A DNA stretch of 64,000 nucleotides, taken from positions 310,001 through 374,000 of the forward strand of contig CAWBIJ010000004.1 in NCBI GenBank assembly GCA_963788975.1. Direction: 5' to 3'. Position numbers and translations under genes: made by a program. The notes beneath the pieces were generated by a model. It worked only from the letters and a program-made list of their open reading frames with translations. It was not told where the DNA came from and ran no database searches. The DNA is from VRUE01 sp963788975 (GTDB lineage Bacteria > Actinomycetota > Thermoleophilia > Solirubrobacterales > 70-9). Positions 7,488-16,359 of the stretch are shown piece by piece (the stretch's first letter is position 1; every line of letters begins with the position of its first letter).

Positions 7488-7778
7488 TTAAAGCTGGGTC
7501 GCTATCCCAAGGAAGCCGATCAGCATCGTGACGACCATGCCGCCACCGACCTGCAGGATGAGCCGGTGGAGAGCCCCGATCTCTCCGCGTAGCGCCCCGA
7601 ATTCAGCCTTGGTTTCCTTGCGCAGCTCGCCGATTTCGGCCTTGGTTTCGGTGCGCAGAGCTCGAATCTCCTCATGGACCCGGTTGAAGCCATCGTCCAT
7701 GCGCCGGCCCATTTCGGCGACTCGGTCGTTGAGGTCATCGAGCCGCTCGTCTGTCCAACTTTCCCTCACCGCGTCCAT
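7488..7778 (-). CDS. Small coiled-coil protein with C-terminal membrane anchor
   Basis: 96 residues. It starts MDAVRESWTDERLDDLNDRVAEM and continues as a heptad-rich coiled coil with two near-identical units (ETKAEIGELRK / ETKAEFGALRG). It ends with a membrane segment (VVTMLIGFLGIATQL). The SWTDERL start matches the frameshifted relative at 9442-9710, so the two are paralogues flanking cysO-moeZ. Likely a membrane-tethered oligomer; function unknown. Confidence 0.75.
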   Translation of the reverse strand: MDAVRESWTDERLDDLNDRVAEMGRRMDDGFNRVHEEIRALRTETKAEIGELRKETKAEFGALRGEIGALHRLILQVGGGMVVTMLIGFLGIATQL

Positions 7779-7874
7779 GATCCCACGCTAGCGGACAAAA
7801 CGTCACATGTGGGTGCCGGAAGCGTAAATTTTCGCGGGCTCTCAACTACCCGCCACAGAACAGCTGGAGGTCGG

Positions 7875-8147
7875 TCAGCCGCCGGCCATGGCGGGGAGAA
7901 TCACGACGGTATCGCCATCGGAGACGCCCGTCTCCAGTCCGTTCAGCACCCGCACGTCCTCGTCGTTGAGGTAGACGTTGACGTAGCGGTTGAGGTCGCC
8001 GTCGGGGCCGAAGAGCTGGCTCTGGGTATCGGGGTGCTCGGCGGTCAGCGCCCGCAGCACCTCGCCCACGGTCGAGCCTGCCGCCTCGACTTCAGGCTGA
8101 CCGCCGGTCTGCGCGCGCAGGACGGGTGGGATCCGGACCGTCGCCAT
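7875..8147 (-). CDS. cysO: Sulfur carrier protein CysO
   Basis: 90-residue ubiquitin-like MoaD/ThiS-family protein ending in the required Gly-Gly (ILPAMAGG). The core NRYVNVYLNDEDVRVLNGL matches the mycobacterial CysO signature. The C-terminal glycine is adenylated and turned to a thiocarboxylate by the MoeZ-type enzyme encoded 50 bp upstream, and the sulfur is then used by CysM. No Mec peptidase, which frees cysteine from CysO in mycobacteria, is visible in this window. Confidence 0.93.
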   Translation of the reverse strand: MATVRIPPVLRAQTGGQPEVEAAGSTVGEVLRALTAEHPDTQSQLFGPDGDLNRYVNVYLNDEDVRVLNGLETGVSDGDTVVILPAMAGG

Positions 8148-8197
8148 CAGGCCGCGATCCTATTGAAGGCGGCGAGGGTCGAGCGGCGCGACGGCCA

Positions 8198-9358
8198 TCA
8201 GCCGGTGCAGAAGAGCTCGTAGTCGGGGAACTGGCCCATCGCCGACTCGGGGATCTCCGGCGCGTTCTCGCCGCAGATCGGGCACTCGGGGTCGCGTCGC
8301 ACCTTGAGCTCGGTGAAGCGGGTGCTGAGCGCGTCGAAGAGGAGCAGGCGGCCGACCAGCGGCTCGCCGATGCCGAGCACCAGCTTCAGCACCTCGTTGG
8401 CCTGGAGCAGACCCATCGTGCCGGCCATCGCGCCGAGCACGCCGTTGGCCGAGCAGCTCGGCGCCAGCTCGGCCGGCGGCGGCGTCGGGTAGAGGCAGCG
8501 ATAGCAGGGTCCCTCGTAGGGGACGAAGGTCGAGATCTGCCCGTCGAAGCTGAGGATCGAGGCGGAGACGACCGGCTTGCGCAGCCGCACCGAGGCGTCG
8601 TTGAGCAGGTAGCGGGTGGGGAAGTTGTCGGCCCCGTCGACGATCACGTCGTAGTCCTCGATGATCTCGAGGATGTTGGAGGCGTCGAGCCGGAGACCGT
8701 GCTCGACCACTTTCACGTCGGGGTTGAGTGCCTCGATCGTCAGTCGCGCCGACTCCGTCTTCGGCATCCCGACCCGCTCGGTGTTGTGGATCACCTGACG
8801 CTGCAGGTTGGAGGCGTCGACGACGTCGTCGTCGACCAGCCCCATCGTGCCGATTCCCGCCGCGGCGAGGTAGAGCGCGGTCGGGGCGCCGAGCCCGCCG
8901 GCGCCGACCAGCAGCACTTTGGCGTTCAGCATCTTCAGCTGGCCCTCGACCCCGACCTCGGGCAGCAGCGTGTGGCGCGAGTAGCGGTCGCGCTGCTCAG
9001 GGGTCATCCCTTCGGCGGCGACCACCGGCAGGCCCTGCTCCTGCCAGGCGAGGATCCCGCCGGCCATCGAGGCGACGTCCTCGTAGCCGAGCGCCTGCAT
9101 CTGCTCGGCCGCCTTGTAGGAGCGGTTGCCACTGCGGCAGTAGAGGATCGTGCGCGCCGACTTGTCGGGCGCGGCAGCGACGATCTCGTCGCCAAGCAGC
9201 CCCGGCGGCACCAGCTTGCCCCCCTCGAGGTGGGACTCCTGAAACTCGTGCGGCTCGCGCGTGTCGACCAGGACGACGTCGCCGCCCTCGATCTCCTGCG
9301 CAGCCTCGAACGGCTCGATCTCCTCGACTTGCTGCTTGGTCTGCGCCTCTGTGGCCAT
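8198..9358 (-). CDS. moeZ: CysO adenylyltransferase/sulfurtransferase, rhodanese at N-terminus
   Basis: 386 residues with two domains. A rhodanese domain (about 1-110) has the persulfide cysteine in the loop YCRSGNRS. A MoeB/ThiF E1-like domain (about 120-386) has the ATP loop GAGGLGAPTALYLAAAG, the R in NLQRQ, and zinc cysteines YRCLYP and CPICG. It activates CysO with ATP and loads sulfur on it. Mycobacterial MoeZ has the same domains in the reverse order, E1 first. It leads the cluster moeZ-cysO-coiled coil, with cysM originally next, and has a TATACT promoter motif shared with cysM. Confidence 0.9.
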   Translation of the reverse strand: MATEAQTKQQVEEIEPFEAAQEIEGGDVVLVDTREPHEFQESHLEGGKLVPPGLLGDEIVAAAPDKSARTILYCRSGNRSYKAAEQMQALGYEDVASMAGGILAWQEQGLPVVAAEGMTPEQRDRYSRHTLLPEVGVEGQLKMLNAKVLLVGAGGLGAPTALYLAAAGIGTMGLVDDDVVDASNLQRQVIHNTERVGMPKTESARLTIEALNPDVKVVEHGLRLDASNILEIIEDYDVIVDGADNFPTRYLLNDASVRLRKPVVSASILSFDGQISTFVPYEGPCYRCLYPTPPPAELAPSCSANGVLGAMAGTMGLLQANEVLKLVLGIGEPLVGRLLLFDALSTRFTELKVRRDPECPICGENAPEIPESAMGQFPDYELFCTG

Positions 9359-9391
9359 GCGTCTCCTAAATACCCGAATTCCGATCCGGCT

Positions 9392-9410
9392 TTACTTCAT
9401 AAAGTATAGC
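9392..9410 (-). promoter_or_regulatory. moeZ promoter element shared with cysM
   Basis: TTACTTCATAAAGTATAGC differs from the cysM element (2419-2437) by one base. It reads toward moeZ as GCTATACTTTATGAAGTAA: a TATACT -10 box followed by the palindrome ACTT-TATG-AAGT. It lies about 34 bp before the start codon. Confidence 0.55.
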
Positions 9411-9441
9411 GCCAGGTGCGAGGGCCCATCGGCCCCCCGCG

Positions 9442-9710
9442 TCAAACCTGGGTGACGATCAGGCCGAGCTGCGTAGCGACCAAACCAAGGAGGGCGGCAA
9501 TCGCAACACCGCCTAGCTGAATGATGGTGCGTTGCAAGGCGTCGAAGCGCGCGTGGATCTCGCGCATGTCGACGTGGGTCTGCTCGAAGCCGGCCTTCGT
9601 GTCACACGCAACTCTTTCAGGTCAGATTCGACCCTGTCGAAGCGCTCGTCGATTCGACCGAACCGCTCTTCGAGCCGCTCGTCTGTCCAGCTCTTGGGCA
9701 TCGTCGCCAT
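9442..9710 (-). pseudogene. Frameshifted small coiled-coil membrane protein
   Basis: The start MATMPKSWTDERLEERFGRIDERFDRVESDLKELRV is in one frame. The remainder (TKAGFEQTHVDMREIHARFDAL... ending in the membrane segment VAIAALLGLVATQLGLIV) is in another. The switch is near 9604 and equals a one-base deletion. It is a paralogue of the intact protein at 7488-7778. It may be a real lesion or a sequence error, given the other single-base shifts in this window. Confidence 0.65.
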
Positions 9711-9870
9711 ACTCAGATTAGCGTAGGGAATTGTCTGCAACGCATGGCGTACCAACATCACAGTTCAGCCATTTCTCGGCCCCATAACTGTCATCTCAAG
9801 CCGTATTTGAGAGCGGCGACCAGGCGCATCGCCCGTGCGGGCGTACAGGCCAGTTCTTAACACTCCCAGG

Positions 9871-11094
9871 TCAACGGCGGGCGCGGCCGTGCAGCGCCAC
9901 GGCACCCCAGACGGCAACCCCACCCCTCCCCCGCCGGGCCTTCTTGCGCGACCGCCTGGCGGGACGGCTGAGGCGTGAGGAGCTCGGCGCGAGGACGGTC
10001 GCGGAAGCGTCCATCGCGCCCGCTGCCTGGCCCGCCGCAGCACTCCCCAGCGAATCCTCTCCTCCCGGCGGCGGCGCGCCTGCCTCGAGGCCGTCTCCTG
10101 GCGTGTATGGCCCGTAGGCGAAGACGTTCGACCCTTCGCTATTGCCGTCGGTGACGTAGAGGACACCGTTGGTCGGGTCGACGGCGATCCCGCTCGGCTC
10201 GCCGTGGATCGGCCCCGCCGGGATTTCCGGCTCCGCCGCCGCCTCGGGAAGCTGGCCGAGGAAGGCACCCGTGGAGTCGAACTCGTAGACCGCCGCCTGG
10301 GGGTGTTCGTATCCCGGTTTGAGGTTGTCGACAACCAGCAGATGGCCGTTGGTCGGGTCGACGGCGACCGAGGCGTCGACCAGCGAGACGAACCCGCCGC
10401 CGGGAACGGCCGCGCCGTCGATGACGTCGGCCGGGACGAGCGGGTCGGTCGCCGGCTCGTAGACCTTGACCGTGCCGTCGGCGGCGTCGGGGACGTAGAC
10501 GCGGCCCGAGTCGACGGCCACTCCGAAGCCGTCTCCGAGGCTGCCCAAGCCGATTTTGAGCGGCTCTCCCCCGTCGAGAACGGGCGCCCCCGACGGCTCG
10601 TAGACGGCGACATAGGTGCGGTCGTTGACGTAGACGTTGCCGGCGCCGTCGACCGCGACGCCGGTCGAGTGGCCGGTGTCGAAGGTCTGGAACGTGGGTT
10701 TGAGTCTGACCACCCGCTGGTGCCAGATGTTGGCGTAGAGGGCGTCACCCGGGCCGGCCGCGAGCCCGCAGGGCCCTTCCGGCGCCGGCGCCACATCTTT
10801 GATCGTGGATAGGTAGGCGCCTCCGGGGAAGACGTGGACGTCGCGGTGGTAGTAGTCGGAGACGTAGATGTCGCTTCCCGCCACCGCCACGCCGCAAGCG
10901 CCTTCGATCTGGCCTTCGGGTGGGGGAAGGAACTCTAAATCGGGCGGAGGAGGAGGACACCTGAGGCAAAACCGGGTTTTGACAGCGGTCTCGGAGATCA
11001 GGGATCGGTCGGCCTGCGCCGGCGCGGCGCCCCCAAGTGCCAGGAGCAGCACCCAGAGCAGGCATCCCCAGAGCGGCCAAGTCCTCGCCTTCAT
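9871..11094 (-). CDS. Secreted NHL/SMP-30-like beta-propeller protein
   Basis: 407 residues from ATG 11094, chosen for the GAGGAGG ribosome site 6 bases upstream and the ATGA overlap with the preceding gene. Signal peptide (MKARTWPLWGCLLWVLLLALGG) to about residue 28. The body has NHL-like blades such as GVAVDGAGNVYVNDRTYVAVYEPSG and AVDPTNGVLYVTDGN. The C-terminus is arginine-rich (about 375-407). It is the last gene of a three-gene operon of exported proteins. No catalytic motif is seen; binding or surface role inferred. Confidence 0.8.
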   Translation of the reverse strand: MKARTWPLWGCLLWVLLLALGGAAPAQADRSLISETAVKTRFCLRCPPPPPDLEFLPPPEGQIEGACGVAVAGSDIYVSDYYHRDVHVFPGGAYLSTIKDVAPAPEGPCGLAAGPGDALYANIWHQRVVRLKPTFQTFDTGHSTGVAVDGAGNVYVNDRTYVAVYEPSGAPVLDGGEPLKIGLGSLGDGFGVAVDSGRVYVPDAADGTVKVYEPATDPLVPADVIDGAAVPGGGFVSLVDASVAVDPTNGHLLVVDNLKPGYEHPQAAVYEFDSTGAFLGQLPEAAAEPEIPAGPIHGEPSGIAVDPTNGVLYVTDGNSEGSNVFAYGPYTPGDGLEAGAPPPGGEDSLGSAAAGQAAGAMDASATVLAPSSSRLSRPARRSRKKARRGRGGVAVWGAVALHGRARR

Positions 11095-13922
11095 CGTCCG
11101 CCTCCTCGCTTCTTGCCTTTCTTGCCTTTCGAGCACTTCGCCCTGACTTCGGGCCTGCTCACCCAGCCACGATCGTTGTGGCCGCGCATCCTCGAGCGGG
11201 CAAGCCGCGGCTTGCCGCAGAAGCGCCCGGTGGCGACGACGAGCAGGCCTCGTTTGGCGCCGCCTCGCATGTTGAGGACGAACTTGGTCACCGGAGCGTC
11301 AGGGATGACGTCGAAGGTGCCGCGCAGCCCGCCCTCGGCGGAGTCGATCCGGCCGGCGAGGTCTATCTGGATGCCCTGACCCTCGAGGGCGAAGACCAGG
11401 TCCGGCAGTGGATTGCTGGAGGAACGCAGGTAGACCGGCCCTTCCAGCGGTTTCTCGAGCAGCGGGGTGAAGGCACGGGCGCGCCCATAGACGGAGGTCG
11501 GTGGGCAGCGGTCGGCGGCGAACTGCACTTTGGTGCAGATCCCGGCGATGTTGTCCTGGTCGAGGAAGAGCGTGCGGGGAAGGGTCACCTGGGCGGCGGC
11601 GATGTTGGCGTCGCCTTTCCTCGGCCGGACCGCGACGCGAAGCGAAGGATGGCGGCCGCGTTTGACACCGCCCCTGAGGCGCAGGGAGATCCGTGGTTTG
11701 AAGCCGAGCGTGCCGCAGTTGAAGGCCTGGAAGGGCGCCGTCGCCGTGGCGAGGGTGTCGTCGCTGCGATCTGCGAAGCGCTTGCCGGCTCCGTTCAGCG
11801 CCGAGGCGATCGTGAACGGCTCGCAGCTGGTCGGGTTGAGGGTCACGTTTGGCCGGTCGATGTAGGCGCGAACGTCGCGCAGGTGGATCGGGATGCCCTG
11901 GACGATGTGGGGGATCGGGTCGGTGCCGGTGGCGTCGATCGAGACCTGGGCGGTCCGGGGATCGACGCGGATCGCCGAGCGCACGATGACCACGCCGAGG
12001 TCGAAGGGACCGACGAGCGCGGAGTCGATCGCCACCACCGAGAAGGAGGAGCCGCGGTAGGGACCCGCGAGGTACAGACCCCCGGGCGCGTAAGCCAGCA
12101 CCGAGCCGACCCCGTAGCCGGCGACGGTGCGCCCGATCCGGCTGGCCTCTGGGCAGGAGGGATCGTCGCGCTCCGCCACCCCCGAGCGCTGCGCGGCAGC
12201 AGCGATGGCCGCGTCGGGGCAGTAGGGGATGCCGGCGATCTTGCCGAGCAGGCCAGGTGACATCTCAGCCGAGTAGGAGACGATCTCCTGCTCGACGGCG
12301 GTCCTAGTCAGGTGCAGGTAGAAGGGCGTGTAGGCGCCGGCCTGCGAGTTGAGCGTGCCGCCTTTGGCCTGCGGCGCGAAGGGAGCTGGGCCGGCGCCGG
12401 GACAGGGACCGCCGCCCGCCCCGGCGGTGATCGCGAGCGGCAACGAGACGGACCGGACCAAGCTGGCATCTCGCCAGGGCGTCAGCGCGGACCGGGTGAA
12501 GAAGGTGCCACAGGCAGCCGGCGTGGCGAGGGGGCTGCGCTGGCCTTCGCGGAAGTGGATGCGCAGCTCGGAGTACGGCAGCTGCGGCAGCCGGTCGAAG
12601 GTCCCCGTCAACGTCCCGGTCACAGGGTCGGCGTCCAGCCTCCCCGCGACCTTGACCAGGATGCCCCGCTCGGGGGCCTTGGCGACTAGGTAGATCGCGA
12701 TCAGCGAGCCGAACGAGTTGTCGAAGGGCGCGGCAAGGAAGATCGCGCCCTCCACCCGCTCGGTGAAGAGCGGACTTTTGACGTGGAAGTCGCCGATCTT
12801 CGATTCGTTGGGGCAGCCAGCGCCGGGGGGCGACGAGGGGGTCTCCGCCGCGTACTGGGCCTGCGTGCAGACGCCGAGGCCCGACCCCACCGAGGGGTTG
12901 ATCGTCACCCCTTCGGGGAGGGTGACCACAGCCTTCCTCACGGGGGACGGAGCACGCCGTCCGGGGTCGGTCACGCCCAGCGTGTCGACGTCGATCCAGA
13001 AGGTGTAGCCGGATGGCGAGGAGGCACGGGGGTCGGAGAGCTGGGCGATCGATTCCGGTTTGAAGTCGAGCGACGAGCAGGCTTTGAGCGACGATGACGC
13101 GGAGGTTGCGGTAACCGTGCCCGCCTCCTGCCATGAAGTGGCAACCGCGGTGAAGCCGAGCGGGACGTCGCAGAAGGTCGGCAGGGTCAGATAAGCGGTG
13201 GCGGGATTGGTGGCGGGCCGACCGATCGAGCATTTGGACCAGCCAAAGTCGGGCTCGATGGCGTTGAGGCAGTCGCCGCGCAGGGTGTTGTGGAGGATCG
13301 ACCAGGGCGTGCCCCAGATCGTCAGAGTGAGGCCCTTGATCCCAACCAGCTGGGAGACGTTCTTCGCCTTGAGGGTGAGCCCATATTCGCCCTCCGCCTG
13401 GCGCACCTCGGGGATCAGGACGATCGGGTCCCCGTAGGGATTGAAGCCGATCGCCGAGGGCGCGCCCGGCGGCGGAACGAGGTTGAAGAGACCGAAGGTG
13501 CGGGTTTCCCCGCCGCCACGGGAGGAGCGAACCTCGACGATCCCAACCTGGTTGCGGTCGAAGCAGTCCTCCCCGGAGAGGCTTTCTTCGAAGGGCGAGG
13601 AGCGCGGGGTGTGGAAGCGCTCCTGACTGCAGCGGGGAACCGCCGTCGGGTTTTCGATCAAGCCGGGAGGCAGCTCGAGGCTGAGGTCCTTGAGGTCGTC
13701 CTCCGGGAAGGCGCCGCTGCTGCCGAAGCCGATGTCAATCTCAAGCGCGACCGGGTGCGAGCCGGCTTCCGTCGCGACCACGCGCCCCTCGTCGTAGACC
13801 TTCGCGTCGAAGCCTTCCGCCCCCGGCAGGAAGTCGAAGGCGTGCGCGGAGGCCGGGGTCGCCAGCAGCGCTGCGAATGCCAAGACGAGGGAGACAAGTC
13901 GAGGCGCCTGCCGTCCCTTCAC
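11091..13922 (-). CDS. Large secreted protein, Thermoleophilia-type repeats
   Basis: 943 residues from GTG 13922, which overlaps the previous stop (GTGA) and follows a GGAGGGAG ribosome site. Signal peptide ends near ASAHA. Repeated modules recur about three times: TLPEGVTINPSVGSGLGVCTQAQY..CPNESKIGDFHVKSPLF and TLPRTLFLDQDNIAGICTKVQFAADRCPPTSVYGRARAFTPL are clear copies, each followed by a beta-rich LxGxIxLxA-type stretch. Paired cysteines suggest disulfides outside the cell. The C-terminus is lysine/arginine-rich. Function unknown; middle gene of the exported-protein operon. Confidence 0.82.
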   Translation of the reverse strand: MKGRQAPRLVSLVLAFAALLATPASAHAFDFLPGAEGFDAKVYDEGRVVATEAGSHPVALEIDIGFGSSGAFPEDDLKDLSLELPPGLIENPTAVPRCSQERFHTPRSSPFEESLSGEDCFDRNQVGIVEVRSSRGGGETRTFGLFNLVPPPGAPSAIGFNPYGDPIVLIPEVRQAEGEYGLTLKAKNVSQLVGIKGLTLTIWGTPWSILHNTLRGDCLNAIEPDFGWSKCSIGRPATNPATAYLTLPTFCDVPLGFTAVATSWQEAGTVTATSASSSLKACSSLDFKPESIAQLSDPRASSPSGYTFWIDVDTLGVTDPGRRAPSPVRKAVVTLPEGVTINPSVGSGLGVCTQAQYAAETPSSPPGAGCPNESKIGDFHVKSPLFTERVEGAIFLAAPFDNSFGSLIAIYLVAKAPERGILVKVAGRLDADPVTGTLTGTFDRLPQLPYSELRIHFREGQRSPLATPAACGTFFTRSALTPWRDASLVRSVSLPLAITAGAGGGPCPGAGPAPFAPQAKGGTLNSQAGAYTPFYLHLTRTAVEQEIVSYSAEMSPGLLGKIAGIPYCPDAAIAAAAQRSGVAERDDPSCPEASRIGRTVAGYGVGSVLAYAPGGLYLAGPYRGSSFSVVAIDSALVGPFDLGVVIVRSAIRVDPRTAQVSIDATGTDPIPHIVQGIPIHLRDVRAYIDRPNVTLNPTSCEPFTIASALNGAGKRFADRSDDTLATATAPFQAFNCGTLGFKPRISLRLRGGVKRGRHPSLRVAVRPRKGDANIAAAQVTLPRTLFLDQDNIAGICTKVQFAADRCPPTSVYGRARAFTPLLEKPLEGPVYLRSSSNPLPDLVFALEGQGIQIDLAGRIDSAEGGLRGTFDVIPDAPVTKFVLNMRGGAKRGLLVVATGRFCGKPRLARSRMRGHNDRGWVSRPEVRAKCSKGKKGKKRGGGR

Positions 13923-16198
13923 CGAGTCTCCCTCCCCCGGCGCGTGCCGTGGCCTTTCCTCTGGCCCCTGCGCTTGCCCTTTGCCCGCTTCCTCTTCTTC
14001 CTGCGTTCCTTGAAGACGTGCGGTGGCGGATTGCCGGCGTTCCTGATCAGCGTCCCCGGCGCCGGGTCGTCGGGGGGCGCGGGCAGGGGCTGGCAAGCGT
14101 CCGCCACGCAGGCGATCGGCATCTGCGGCTCGGCGAAGCCGCCCCCCACTCTGGCGTCGTAGAGATCGACCGCGCCGGGATCGACGCCGACGAGGGAGCC
14201 ATCGGTGATGAAGTAAGCGTCATTGCCACTGGCGGAGGCGTCGATGAAGCGGGCACCCTCGAGGCTGCGGCCGCTGGAGATCAGGCTGATGCACCCGGGC
14301 GCGCGTTTGCAGCCCCCCACCCCGGCCGCCTCCCACTGGTAGACGTCGGTGTGCGAGTTGGTGTCGTGGACGACCAGCTCGTCGGCGGAGTCGAAGAAGA
14401 GACGAGCGCCGCTGGCGGATAGGACACGTGGCTTGTACGCCTGTGTCGAGCCGTTGACGAGCGCCCCCGGGATCGACGAGAGCCCTTGCGGGCGTTCGCC
14501 GGTCGGATTGCAGGAAGCGCAGACGAGTTGCGGGCCGCCGCCGCCCGGCAGCGCCCCATAGAGGTAGACCTCGCTCTGGCCGGCGTTGTCGAACGGGGTC
14601 AGCTCCGCGGTGGAGAGGAAAGCGAGGCGCTCCCCGTCGGGGCTGACCCGGGCGGTGCCGGTGGCGGGCGGGAAGTTGCTCGGAGCGGCCGCGGAGGCGC
14701 CGGGCGCGACGGTCGTGGTCGTGCCGTCGTGCCAGTGCCTCAGTCCTCCCGCGTCCTGGTAGTAGACGTCGGCGCCGTCGGCCGAGGCGCCGAGGACGCC
14801 AAGCACTCCGCCAGCAGGAGTCAGGTCGACGATCGCTTCGCCAGGCAAGGTGAAGCTATAGAGGTGGCCTTCTTTGCTGAAGAAGGCCACCACGCCGTTT
14901 GCCGAGGCGGTCTCGAACGTCGCTTCTTTCGCCACGGTTTCGTCCACAGGTGCGATCGGCACGTCCTGGTGCAGGAAGAGGTCATCGCCTCGCATCCAGT
15001 AAATTCGCGCGCCGTCCTCGGAGATCGCGCCGATCGGTGCGGCGATCTCGGCCCCCGGGGCGCCCACCCCGCCGGACGAGAAGCTGACGAGCCTCAGGCC
15101 CAGAGCATCCCGGCGATAGAGGTTCTGCTCGTCGGGATCGCATTTCCCCGGTCCGGCTAGGACCTCTTTTGCGTTTTCGGTGAGCCTGGCGCAGCTGGAG
15201 AGCACGACGACCGAGAGGTCGGGAGAGGCACCAGCGAAGGCGACCTCGAAGGATTCGGGGCTGACGACGCTGTGGGCGAGATCTGCAGCTGTGAGGAGCG
15301 AGGCGAATTTCCCGCTCGCGCCCTCTCGCAGGTAGTAGGCCATGTAACCGGGAGGGGCTCCGGTTCCGGGCAGGACGGGGTTGGGTGCGGGGCATCCTTC
15401 GAGCCCCCCGCGGCAGGGAAGCCCGCCGAACATGAGGCCACGAGCCAGGTCGGCGGAGAAGAGCCGGTAGGGCGCCCCGTCCGGATCGTCGCCGTAGGCG
15501 GCGGACTCAAGTGGAGTGGAGACGTTCTCCGTGACCCAGCCGGCGGCGGTACGGCGAGAGACGTACTGAGAGCTGGGCGGGGCGCCGGCGGCGTCGCCGA
15601 AGGCGGTGGCGGAGCCGTAGGTGACGGCGGACCCGCCCGCCGCCGCCTGGAAGTCGCCGCCGCCGAAGAGCGTTTCCGGGGCGGCGATGGCGCCGCCGTT
15701 CTTGCCGACCGGCGAGACCATCTCCCAGGCTCGGTCGTCGGGTAGCCGGAAGACGAGGGAGGTCCCCTGCGTGGTGAGACGGCGCTCGGGCCCGACGATG
15801 GAGCCCGCGGAGTTGCTCGCCACCGGGCGGAAGCGGTAGCTGGTGATTGGCGTGAGGGCGCCAATCGACTGCGCCACCGCCAGGGGAGTGGTGCTCGAGC
15901 CGATCCCGGCTGGATTGCCAGGCGGTGCTTTGGCCGCCCCGAAAAAGCCTTCGCGCGGCGGCACGGCGTTGAGATTGGCCTCGTACGCGGCCTCCGCGAT
16001 GTACTCGAAGCGGTAGCTCGTGTTGAGCCCGTTGGCGTTGATCTCGGCGCGCAGGGTGGCCCCGGTGGCGGTGACGCCCGTCACCCAGGAGGAGACGATT
16101 TGCGGCGGTCCCGCCGCCGCGGCGGTCCCGCCGCCCACGAGGAGCACGGCGGCGACCGCCAGGGCGAGCAACGCTCCCCTGCCTCGATGCTCCTTCAC
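13919..16198 (-). CDS. Secreted Fn3 plus TolB/WD40-like propeller protein
   Basis: 759 residues. Signal peptide (ALLALAVAAVLLVGGGTAAAAG), then a fibronectin-III-like domain (about 30-145, GATLRAEINANGLNTSYRFEYI). After that comes a long WD40/TolB-like propeller with repeated units such as GTARVSPDGERLAFLSTAEL and SASGARLFFDSADELV, and a lysine/arginine-rich tail. First gene of the three-gene operon, with ribosome site GAAGGAG before ATG. Probably cell-wall associated. No enzyme motif is visible. Confidence 0.82.
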   Translation of the reverse strand: MKEHRGRGALLALAVAAVLLVGGGTAAAAGPPQIVSSWVTGVTATGATLRAEINANGLNTSYRFEYIAEAAYEANLNAVPPREGFFGAAKAPPGNPAGIGSSTTPLAVAQSIGALTPITSYRFRPVASNSAGSIVGPERRLTTQGTSLVFRLPDDRAWEMVSPVGKNGGAIAAPETLFGGGDFQAAAGGSAVTYGSATAFGDAAGAPPSSQYVSRRTAAGWVTENVSTPLESAAYGDDPDGAPYRLFSADLARGLMFGGLPCRGGLEGCPAPNPVLPGTGAPPGYMAYYLREGASGKFASLLTAADLAHSVVSPESFEVAFAGASPDLSVVVLSSCARLTENAKEVLAGPGKCDPDEQNLYRRDALGLRLVSFSSGGVGAPGAEIAAPIGAISEDGARIYWMRGDDLFLHQDVPIAPVDETVAKEATFETASANGVVAFFSKEGHLYSFTLPGEAIVDLTPAGGVLGVLGASADGADVYYQDAGGLRHWHDGTTTTVAPGASAAAPSNFPPATGTARVSPDGERLAFLSTAELTPFDNAGQSEVYLYGALPGGGGPQLVCASCNPTGERPQGLSSIPGALVNGSTQAYKPRVLSASGARLFFDSADELVVHDTNSHTDVYQWEAAGVGGCKRAPGCISLISSGRSLEGARFIDASASGNDAYFITDGSLVGVDPGAVDLYDARVGGGFAEPQMPIACVADACQPLPAPPDDPAPGTLIRNAGNPPPHVFKERRKKRKRAKGKRRGQRKGHGTRRGRETR

Positions 16199-16305
16199 TC
16201 GCCCTTCCCCACTATCGGAAACCCCACGTATCCGCTATGCGTCCAGTGTAGTTCCTAAACAGCGCAGGGACCGTTAGGTGCGGGGTCGACTAGCGTCCTC
16301 GAAGA

Positions 16306-16332
16306 GAAGGGCCGGTGCTCTGCCGGCCCTTC
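16306..16332 (-). terminator. Hairpin terminator between htpX and the secreted-protein operon
   Basis: GAAGGGCCGG (16306-16315) and CCGGCCCTTC (16323-16332) form a perfect 10-bp stem with a 7-base loop. It lies 28 bp after the htpX stop. There is no long T tract, as is common in high-GC actinobacteria. Confidence 0.6.
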
Positions 16333-16359
16333 CAAGTAGATGGGTCTATGAAGGTTGGC

